A DNA stretch of 6,097 bases. Origin: Dehalococcoidia bacterium (GTDB taxonomy: Bacteria > Chloroflexota > Dehalococcoidia > GIF9 > AB-539-J10). Made by a program: the position numbers and the translations under genes. Shown piece by piece: positions 1 through 5,710 of the stretch. The DNA lies in contig JAGMDB010000138.1 in NCBI GenBank assembly GCA_023128875.1, positions 1 through 6,097 on the forward strand, read 5' to 3'. Numbering within the stretch: the first letter of the stretch is position 1; every line of letters starts with the position of its first letter. A model generated the notes under the pieces. It searched no databases. It was not told the DNA's origin and worked only from the letters and a program-made list of their open reading frames with translations.

Positions 1-1477
1 TTCTCCTCTTCAGCAAAAGCAATGCTGCAGCAATTGCTTCCCCTGAAGGAGTGCCTCCACCACTCCAGATGCTCTTCAGAGATAGTTTCATTTCAGATGA
101 GGCAAGTCGTGATAGTTGGACATCAGACCCTGAATGAAGTCCCTTTCCGGTATAAGTAACTACTTCGTACCAGATTTTAGGGTATAACGGCTGTAATGCT
201 TCTGCGAATATACAGGCTGTCTTATTCACATCACCCAAGTAGGGATTCATAGAAGCCGAAACGTCCATGAGGAGTAGTACTGCCAGGGAAGGTTTATTCC
301 TTATGTCACGAAGCTTGAATACCGTCGTCTTGCCTACTCCCACCTTGGACAACCTTCTACCATCTAGCTTACCGTTTCTAAGCCCGTGCCTCCACCTTGC
401 CCCTAATATATCAAGCTGAGAGAAGATATGATGAACCTGCTGGATCTCTTTACATACCATACCTTTTACCTTATTGTGGGACAAAGGGTCATAAAAACCA
501 TCCTTGATTTTGGTAACGCTAGCCCTAACCCCCATTTGGCTAAGCTGTTGGGTGAGGTCTTCCACCCGGCTACTAGCATACTCTCTGATTTCCTCGGTTT
601 CATCACGGCCGGTGTCAACCTGTGTAGAGTTATCCAGATAATCAGATAAGTCCTGAAGGCTTCCTGGGAAATTGCTCCCATAAATATTTCTGCGGAGTTG
701 GGCAGCTATCTCGTCATCATAAAGGCTCTCGCCCTGAGCTTTCTTGTTTTCCATTTCCAGTTGTGTTCGCTCTATAATATTGCTAACACCCTTCCTGGGG
801 AACTGTTGCAACCATTTCCAAGTATCCACAGCCATATCCAATCTTCTCTTGGAGTCATCTACTTTGGCGTAGTCAACGGTTTTTTCTATCAGGGAAATCA
901 ACGCCGCTGCTACTTCTGGGGAGGCTTTATCAGGTATATTTTCACCGTATGAAGACACTGCTGTCCAAACTTCAATGAGGTTGTCCCTAACAAGTTCTTC
1001 AGCTAGCAGCCCTGCAGCTTGTTTACCCCATTCAGGATACATAGCCTTCCTCGTAACCCTAATATATTCAGAAAGAGTGTTTGAAATTCCTCCCAATTTT
1101 GAATCTATATAAGCATCCTCCAGGATATTGTGTATGCTGATTAGCTCCTTCTTTTCAGCCTTCGACAGTTTATGCCAATCCTGATAGTTAGCAGTTGGTG
1201 CAGTCCATTTTTCATGTCCCGCTTGGTGAATTGCCATGCCAAGCACCACATCCACAGCCTGCCCCGGAATAGGTGCTTTAAAGCCATTTAGAACACCAGC
1301 GTCTAACCCAATGAGATTCTTGGGATAAGAAATGACGAATTGGCCTACCCACTGCACTCCGAATCTACCGCCCAGAAGCTCTACCGCTTTAGCCGTCCCC
1401 TCCAATATGGATGCCAGCTCATTTATCCTGTTCCGGGACTTGTCTATCCTCCAATAGTCAGAGAGGCTTCTAGCCAT
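1..1477 (-). CDS. VWA-domain protein with N-terminal HxxxHE motif, partner of the MoxR ATPase (3' end outside window)
   Basis: An open frame of 492 codons runs from ATG at 1477 to the window edge with no in-frame stop (checked triplet by triplet), so the C-terminus is missing. The last third is a von Willebrand factor A domain: a hydrophobic strand ends in the MIDAS motif DVSAS (residues 405-409), and GGGTPSGEA (473-481) supplies the usual MIDAS threonine. Just before it, RNGKLDGRRLSKVG (367-380) resembles the segment preceding the VWA domain in CobT/CoxE-like proteins. The N-terminal half carries HQAGHE (84-89) and, about 30 residues later, ILEDAYID (118-125), a layout like the putative metallopeptidase domain of DUF2201-type VWA proteins. 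No signal peptide or membrane segment is visible, so it is probably cytosolic. The start overlaps the ATPase gene by 8 bases, indicating translational coupling; the Shine-Dalgarno is weak. The VWA call is firm. The function is unknown, with enzyme remodelling or metal insertion together with the ATPase as the best guess. Confidence 0.88.
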   Translation of the reverse strand, partial: MARSLSDYWRIDKSRNRINELASILEGTAKAVELLGGRFGVQWVGQFVISYPKNLIGLDAGVLNGFKAPIPGQAVDVVLGMAIHQAGHEKWTAPTANYQDWHKLSKAEKKELISIHNILEDAYIDSKLGGISNTLSEYIRVTRKAMYPEWGKQAAGLLAEELVRDNLIEVWTAVSSYGENIPDKASPEVAAALISLIEKTVDYAKVDDSKRRLDMAVDTWKWLQQFPRKGVSNIIERTQLEMENKKAQGESLYDDEIAAQLRRNIYGSNFPGSLQDLSDYLDNSTQVDTGRDETEEIREYASSRVEDLTQQLSQMGVRASVTKIKDGFYDPLSHNKVKGMVCKEIQQVHHIFSQLDILGARWRHGLRNGKLDGRRLSKVGVGKTTVFKLRDIRNKPSLAVLLLMDVSASMNPYLGDVNKTACIFAEALQPLYPKIWYEVVTYTGKGLHSGSDVQLSRLASSEMKLSLKSIWSGGGTPSGEAIAAALLLLKRR

Positions 1478-2369
1478 TGTTTTCTTCTACAGGAATAATC
1501 TCCCTATCGTTTTCCACATAGGGATTTTCCTCCAGCCATTGAAGAGCTTCTAGAGACATTTTTACCGTAGCACTATCCTCAACTCCGTTGATAACAGCAG
1601 TCTCCACTGCCTCCCTTAAGGAAGCGTTGTCCTTTAGCTCTTCAGCCGTCACAAGCAGTTGTCTCGTAGATACCGGAGCTGGATTAGTTGCTTTCCTCAG
1701 AGTATTGGCAAAAAGAGTCAACTTGTCCGCCATCTCTTTGTTCAATCCGCGCTTTTGCAGGATTTTGGCTTCCTCTCTACGAGGTGGATAGGTAAGTTTT
1801 ATAGTTCTGGTAAACCTATCTCTTAACGCGGTATCCAGAGGGTTAGTTCCGTAGTAGTCGTCTCCTTCATTGATAGTGGCGAAGAATATCGCCCCAGGCG
1901 CTACCATTATTTTGTACCCGAGATCATCGCTCCACATAGAACGACGCCAATCCAGCAATCCCAATATGGCGTTTAACACCTCCGGGTGTGCTCGGTTTAT
2001 CTCATCCAGAAGGTTCACGGAGCAAGGAGTCTCAATAGCCTGGATAAACCTGGCTTTGCGATACCAAGTCTCCCCGTCGTTGAGCCTGTCCTTTCCGAAC
2101 CATTGTTCGGCATCTATAAAGGCTCCGCAGTGAACTTCGTGGTATGGTCGCTGGAACAGGTGAGCGAATTCCCTGGCCAGAGTGGTTTTGCCACATCCCT
2201 TGGGTCCGCGGATAAGGACATTTACGTGCTCTCCTCTTTCCGACCTAGAAGCTATCCTGGATAACCTTTCCCTGTTTTGCGGGGATATCCAGAAATTAGC
2301 CTCTCCAGGTGGAACAGTGATAGCACTGTCTGTAGAAGAGGCAGCAATTCGCCTGTCCTTGAAAGTCAT
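1470..2369 (-). CDS. MoxR-family AAA+ ATPase
   Basis: A complete 299-residue AAA+ protein of the MoxR / AAA_5 type. Visible motifs are Walker A GPKGCGKTT (55-63), Walker B NLLDEIN (119-125), sensor 1 ATIN (164-167) and the arginine-finger segment ALRDRF (181-186). A C-terminal helical lid follows, with STRQLL at about 234-239. Length and motif order fit single-domain MoxR proteins such as CbbQ, NorQ and CobS, which form hexamers and work with a VWA protein to remodel or metallate an enzyme. The VWA gene directly downstream (8-base overlap) is the expected partner. The ATG at 2369 is chosen because an AAAGGAGG Shine-Dalgarno lies 10 bases upstream. The gene ends in TAG; reading through would add only Pyl plus three residues before TGA. 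Family assignment is firm. The client protein is not known, although the operon suggests a corrinoid- or Pyl-dependent enzyme. Confidence 0.93.
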   Translation of the reverse strand: MTFKDRRIAASSTDSAITVPPGEANFWISPQNRERLSRIASRSERGEHVNVLIRGPKGCGKTTLAREFAHLFQRPYHEVHCGAFIDAEQWFGKDRLNDGETWYRKARFIQAIETPCSVNLLDEINRAHPEVLNAILGLLDWRRSMWSDDLGYKIMVAPGAIFFATINEGDDYYGTNPLDTALRDRFTRTIKLTYPPRREEAKILQKRGLNKEMADKLTLFANTLRKATNPAPVSTRQLLVTAEELKDNASLREAVETAVINGVEDSATVKMSLEALQWLEENPYVENDREIIPVEENNG

Positions 2370-2379
2370 TTTGCTCTTT

Positions 2380-2387
2380 CCTCCTTT
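2380..2387 (-). promoter_or_regulatory. Strong Shine-Dalgarno for the MoxR ATPase gene
   Basis: The minus strand reads AAAGGAGG, 10 bases before the ATG at 2369. It overlaps the TAA stop of pylSc (2386-2388). It is by far the best ribosome-binding site in the window and fixes the ATPase start. It also suggests that the ATPase is translated independently of pylSc, whereas the other junctions rely on overlap. Confidence 0.8.
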
Positions 2388-3219
2388 AGATATTCAGACG
2401 CACGCCATCAAAATATACAAGGGCACGTCCTACTCGCTGGATATTTTGATATCCTTTACTAACCATGACAAGCCTTTCCAAGCCAAATCCTATTCCTACC
2501 CACGGGTCAACCCATCCCCATTGAGTATCTAAGGCGTTGGGGCCTATAACCCCCGAGCCAACTTCTAAACCAGCGACAACGTCAATTGTTTCTCCATACA
2601 CTTCACTATACGCAGTAACCAAATCATAGCCTTTTATCTCCGCAGCATCCATTACTATAGCAGTAAGCTCCTCTAATCTTTGTTTCCCGCCCTCCTCAGG
2701 CGAGCCAAGCTCTACAAGGTTTAGCATGGTAAACTCATTTAGATGATGACCACCTTTTGAATCCTTGCGGAAACAAGGGCCTACTTCAAAGGCCCGTATT
2801 GGTTTCTCGTACAAACGGGTGAACTCACCTAAAAGATAATAAAGATTCGGCGCTAACATCGGCCTTAAACATTTATCATCGCTCACCCAGAATACCTGCT
2901 TAAATAATGGCCGCTCTGGCGTAATCGACATCTTTGCCAGTAAGCCTTTTGCTAAGATAATTGGCGTGATTACCTGAAAAAACCCATTCTCGATAAGTAC
3001 GTTGGTGAGCTTACTCTCCAGTTCACAAAGTTTAGGGCGATGGTGAATATTGCGTATCTCCAGTAAATGCTGCTTGGCCTGTCTTACAAGTAACTGCTCT
3101 ATATTACGAAAAGCTTCATCTCGATCTTGAACGCTGCAAAACGATTTTTCTTGAAAGTCTAAAGGGGCATCCAGCTCTCTCAAGCGTTGTTTTTGAACTT
3201 TGGAAAAACTAATACTCAT
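2386..3219 (-). CDS. pylSc: Pyrrolysyl-tRNA synthetase, catalytic subunit PylSc
   Basis: A class II aminoacyl-tRNA synthetase core of 277 residues that attaches L-pyrrolysine to the amber-decoding tRNA-Pyl. It corresponds to the catalytic half of archaeal PylS and to the stand-alone bacterial PylSc (slightly under 290 residues in Desulfitobacterium). Diagnostic stretches are CLRPMLAPNLY (117-127), the motif 2 region FEVGPCFRKDS (144-154), EFTMLN (162-167) and motif 3 GFGLERL (244-250). By remembered alignment to Methanosarcina mazei PylS, the pocket residues Y306, L309, N346, Y384 and W417 correspond to Y127, L130, N167, Y208 and W240, all conserved. C348 is V169 here. The loop around residues 213-219 is about one residue shorter than in the archaeal and Desulfitobacterium proteins. 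The N-terminal tRNA-binding domain is absent, as expected if a separate pylSn exists elsewhere. The ATG lies within the end of the RACo gene (11-base overlap), so expression is tied to the corrinoid activator. Stop is TAA. Pyl specificity is inferred from the pocket. Confidence 0.93.
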   Translation of the reverse strand: MSISFSKVQKQRLRELDAPLDFQEKSFCSVQDRDEAFRNIEQLLVRQAKQHLLEIRNIHHRPKLCELESKLTNVLIENGFFQVITPIILAKGLLAKMSITPERPLFKQVFWVSDDKCLRPMLAPNLYYLLGEFTRLYEKPIRAFEVGPCFRKDSKGGHHLNEFTMLNLVELGSPEEGGKQRLEELTAIVMDAAEIKGYDLVTAYSEVYGETIDVVAGLEVGSGVIGPNALDTQWGWVDPWVGIGFGLERLVMVSKGYQNIQRVGRALVYFDGVRLNI

Positions 3220-5029
3220 CCATACCTACTGCTTCAACAAGAATTTTCACATAATCAGGCACAGCAGCCAATTCAATATAATGAACTTTGGAAGCTATGC
3301 TCTGCGCCTCTGCACGTTTGCTCCCAGAAACTAAAGCTAACTTAGCCCCCATGCCCGCCGCATTTCCTACCTGTTCAAAGCGATTCAAGGGAAGGGAAGG
3401 CAACATCCCAGTAATTATGGCACTGGAAACATCAATGTAACTTCCAAAAGCCCCGGCGATGATCACTTTCTTGATTTCTTCTGAGGAATGATCCCGTGCA
3501 TTCAAAAGAGCTTGAATCCCAGACCTTAGTGCTCCTTTAGCTAATTGTATCGCTCGCACATCCTTTTGAGTAATAGTAATTGCTGGAAGTTCATTCCTTT
3601 CTCCCTTGCTAATGATGAACTCGCGCTGCATCTTATCATCACGTACCCGAGCGTGATTATTTAACATTCTACCGCTCTTATCTACGACGCCAGCTAAGCG
3701 GAGTTGCGCTATGGCATCCAGTATACCAGAGCCGCAAATTCCAATTGGTTTGGCCTTGTCAATGGTGAGGTAATCAACAGCATTGCCTGATATCCTCAGC
3801 CGTTCTATGGCTCCAGCGGCAGCTCGCATGCCATTTTTAACCGCGGCTCCTTCAAATGCCGGCCCCGATGCACAGGACACGCTGGCTATCTCAGCACTAT
3901 CTATTAAAGAAACTTCGCTGTTTGTGCCTATATCAATAGCCAGGGCTAAACTTTCCTTTTGCCAGATCTCCTTTGTAGCTAATAGCATTGCAACATGATC
4001 AGCTCCGACAAAACCAGCAATGTTCGGTAATATATGCACATAAGCGCCAGCCGCTATATTCAGCCCCAAATCCCGAGCCTTGATATCCAGTGCACCTTTC
4101 ACCGCCGGCACATAGGGAGCAGATGCCAATTGCCCTACTGGCAACTTCAACAGAAGATGATGCATAGCAGTATTTCCCACCATTACAGCTTCTACAATTT
4201 CATCCGGGTGTGTATCGACTTCACTGCAGAGCTCAAGCAATAGTCTGTTTAGTTCATCTATAACCAACTTCTGCATCAATTTCCCGCCACCCCTTTTCTC
4301 TAAAACAAAAGAAAGGCGAGAAACGATATCATCCCCATAAGCAAATTGAGGATTCATAGCTCCTCTGGCCGCCAAGGTCTTACCACTTCCCAAATCCATT
4401 AAATAAGCAGCTATTTTTGTGCTTCCCAAATCCACAGCCAATCCCAATTGGCGACTAGACTGGTGCCCGATAGCTACTACCTCATTACCTCTCACGAAAA
4501 CTTTAGCTTTCCAATCCCATGCCCGCAACAAAGGAGAGGCATTTTTTAGAACCTCAATATCGATACTGCTGCAGTTTACTCTTTGATTTTTCAATTCCTC
4601 TAGTATGCGTTCAGCATCAGCCTGCAAATCTGACATAGAAGGAGCCGGTAAATATATATCATAAGAATGGACAGGCGAATCTGGAGCAACGGCAATCTCA
4701 AAGCCTTCTACCTGGAGACGTTGCATCGTGGTCATCGACCCAGGTGGCACAAACAATTCCAAGTCGTCTCTTGGGCGTGTCTGGCAGGCCAAACGCCAGC
4801 CTTCCTCTAACTCCTGAGGCGAAAAAACCTTTAGCTCGTTAGCTGTGGGTTCTGAAGCGGCCCCTTTTAGAACTCGCACTTTGCAGCAATTGCCCCGTCC
4901 ATGACCTCCGCATATGCTAACTATGTCCACACCTGACTGATGTGCGCAGTCTAGAAGCGATTGATCACCTCTACACTTTCCACTTTTGCCTGTCGGTTTA
5001 AAATCAATCTGGCAAAGTTTCATTCTCAT
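3209..5029 (-). CDS. RACo/RamA-type reductive activator of corrinoid proteins ([2Fe-2S] plus ASKHA ATPase)
   Basis: A 606-residue ATP-dependent activator of the RACo family (DUF4445-type C-terminus). Such proteins return inactive Co(II) corrinoid proteins to Co(I) for methyl transfer. The N-terminal domain (about 1-100) is ferredoxin-like, with cysteines at 40, 48, 49 and 82; the usual second ligand position, 46, is glycine. A linker domain follows to about 190. The ASKHA ATPase shows phosphate-1 DLGSTK (200-205), GNTAMHH (285-291), phosphate-2 DIGTNSE (366-372), SCASGPAFEGA (385-395), ICGSGILDA (431-439), the adenosine-type motif AGAFGSY (525-531) and VGNAAGMGAK (554-563). The ATG at 5029 forms an ATGA overlap with the upstream gene; an alternative ATG lies at 5023. 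The gene ends in TAG; readthrough would add Pyl plus 30 residues. The two-[4Fe-4S] C-terminal domain of methanogen RamA is not seen, so RACo is the closer match. The target is probably a methylamine- or related corrinoid protein, inferred from the adjacent pylSc. Confidence 0.92.
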   Translation of the reverse strand: MRMKLCQIDFKPTGKSGKCRGDQSLLDCAHQSGVDIVSICGGHGRGNCCKVRVLKGAASEPTANELKVFSPQELEEGWRLACQTRPRDDLELFVPPGSMTTMQRLQVEGFEIAVAPDSPVHSYDIYLPAPSMSDLQADAERILEELKNQRVNCSSIDIEVLKNASPLLRAWDWKAKVFVRGNEVVAIGHQSSRQLGLAVDLGSTKIAAYLMDLGSGKTLAARGAMNPQFAYGDDIVSRLSFVLEKRGGGKLMQKLVIDELNRLLLELCSEVDTHPDEIVEAVMVGNTAMHHLLLKLPVGQLASAPYVPAVKGALDIKARDLGLNIAAGAYVHILPNIAGFVGADHVAMLLATKEIWQKESLALAIDIGTNSEVSLIDSAEIASVSCASGPAFEGAAVKNGMRAAAGAIERLRISGNAVDYLTIDKAKPIGICGSGILDAIAQLRLAGVVDKSGRMLNNHARVRDDKMQREFIISKGERNELPAITITQKDVRAIQLAKGALRSGIQALLNARDHSSEEIKKVIIAGAFGSYIDVSSAIITGMLPSLPLNRFEQVGNAAGMGAKLALVSGSKRAEAQSIASKVHYIELAAVPDYVKILVEAVGMDEY

Positions 5030-5373
5030 TTCTCTAAATCACTTATCTTTGATAATTTAATGTAGAGGTCAGCAGGCAAAGCTAATCCCGCCGCCGCTTC
5101 TACCGCTTTGATAACTCCTATTGGAACGGGGCAAGCCGTATGAAGATTACACCTCTGGGCTAAGTGTAAAACGGCTGGCGTATCATTAAGAGAACCGATT
5201 TCCCGAAATGGATCCACCTGGCACAATTCCTCCGCCAGATTCTGGACATGCTCACAGTCGCTCTCGATTTTCAAGGAAACTTGCCGGTTACCATCTCTAC
5301 TAGCCTCGATAATAGTTGTGTATCCACATATCCCAGCAAACACTTCTGCCTTTACTTTTTGACCTTTCCCCAT
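5026..5373 (-). CDS. Small Cys-containing protein of DUF6951 type, first gene of the operon
   Basis: A 115-residue soluble protein with the pattern AGICGYTT (13-20), SDCEHV (38-43), C51, then C75 and HTACPVP (78-84), ending in a helix AVEAAAGLALP (90-100). I recall the same pattern (GxCG, an SDC motif, and a C-terminal CPVP followed by AxGLALP) in small proteins annotated DUF6951, often near corrinoid methyltransferase genes; this is from memory and unverified. The five cysteines suggest metal or cofactor binding or redox chemistry, but no activity is established. ATG at 5373 is the only ATG start available: an in-frame TAA lies 24 bases upstream and the Shine-Dalgarno is poor. A GTG at codon 11 with AAAGG before it is a less likely alternative. 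The TGA stop overlaps the RACo start by 4 bases, so the two are probably translationally coupled and act together. Confidence 0.78.
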   Translation of the reverse strand: MGKGQKVKAEVFAGICGYTTIIEASRDGNRQVSLKIESDCEHVQNLAEELCQVDPFREIGSLNDTPAVLHLAQRCNLHTACPVPIGVIKAVEAAAGLALPADLYIKLSKISDLEK

Positions 5374-5539
5374 ATTCAGCAGTGAACAATTTTCTTAAAT
5401 TTCTATGGCACCTTATTATGTAAACTAACAGCCTGATTTTGGCTGACCATATGATAGCACTAAAGCAACCAAATTTCAGGGAGCTCTTCTCTAATCGCCT
5501 TTTCAGGTTAAGAGAGTTAATATGAGCCGCCGAGAATTA

Positions 5540-5558
5540 TGTTCATTTGTTATGAACA
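5540..5558. promoter_or_regulatory. 19-base palindrome, candidate operator
   Basis: The plus strand reads TGTTCAT, then TTGTT, then ATGAACA. The two 7-base arms are perfect reverse complements around a 5-base centre. It lies about 167 bases upstream of the first operon ATG (5373), between arcC and the operon. The symmetry and two-turn size fit a dimeric repressor or activator site. A -10-like CATAAT overlaps its downstream arm on the minus strand (5535-5540), without a clear -35. The regulator is unknown and no regulator gene is in the window. Confidence 0.4.
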
Positions 5559-5612
5559 CCTGTGAGGAATCAAAAGACAGGGTTTAGATAGCTACTAAAA
5601 GTTACAAAGCAA

Positions 5613-5654
5613 AATGCCGCTGGGGGTAAGAGCTAGTGCAAGCATTTCGGCATT
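5613..5654 (-). terminator. Possible terminator after arcC
   Basis: On the minus strand AATGCCG (5654-5648) pairs with CGGCATT (5619-5613), and the second arm runs into TTTTGCTTTG. The position, some 57 bases after the arcC stop, is right for a rho-independent terminator. The loop of 28 bases is large and the T-tract is broken by G and C, so the site would be weak. A bulged extension using AGC/GCT can lengthen the stem by two pairs. Confidence 0.3.
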
Positions 5655-5710
5655 CATATTTTGTCGCCACCAATCCTGGTAATCATCATAACCGCCGCAG
5701 AATGAATTCT

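Larger units (their letters stand above)
5374..5710. other. Gene-free leader region between arcC and the operon
   Basis: No open frame with a recognisable product and no tRNA is visible on either strand. I searched it for a CTCTAAA-type anticodon loop of tRNA-Pyl; the CTAAA-like matches have no pairing stems. It holds a 19-base palindrome (5540-5558), a 7-base inverted repeat (5613-5654) that may end the arcC transcript, a small 5-base-arm hairpin (CAGCC/GGCTG, 5429-5445), and the direct repeat TTTCAGG at 5474-5480 and 5501-5507. The minus strand has -10-like CATAAT (5415-5420) about 42 bases before the first ATG, but no good -35 at 16-18 bases. The operon promoter is probably here but cannot be placed with confidence. 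Confidence 0.6.

Noticed and set aside
428..952. Plus-strand open frames of 73 and 84 codons, and a 71-codon minus-strand frame at 466-681
   Set aside because: They lie inside the uninterrupted VWA reading frame, have no recognisable domains, and have composition expected of shadow frames.
1..1477. Possible in-frame TAG (Pyl) codons inside the VWA gene
   Set aside because: Every triplet of the frame was read; there is no TAG, TAA or TGA between 1477 and 2, so it is an ordinary frame cut by the window edge.
1588..2532. Several plus-strand open frames of 61-116 codons
   Set aside because: They are antisense to the MoxR ATPase and pylSc genes, whose motifs prove the minus-strand reading.
3783..4243. 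Two plus-strand open frames of about 70 codons
   Set aside because: They are antisense to the ATPase domain of the RACo-type gene and resemble nothing known.
5429..5445. Small hairpin CAGCC/GGCTG as a riboswitch or attenuator
   Set aside because: The arms are only 5 bases, and no cobalamin riboswitch consensus or larger conserved fold is visible around it.
5470..5610. CTAAA-like anticodon loops that might mark tRNA-Pyl (near 5490 on plus, near 5585 on minus)
   Set aside because: The flanking bases cannot form a 5-pair anticodon stem, and no acceptor or T-arm complement is found at the right distance.
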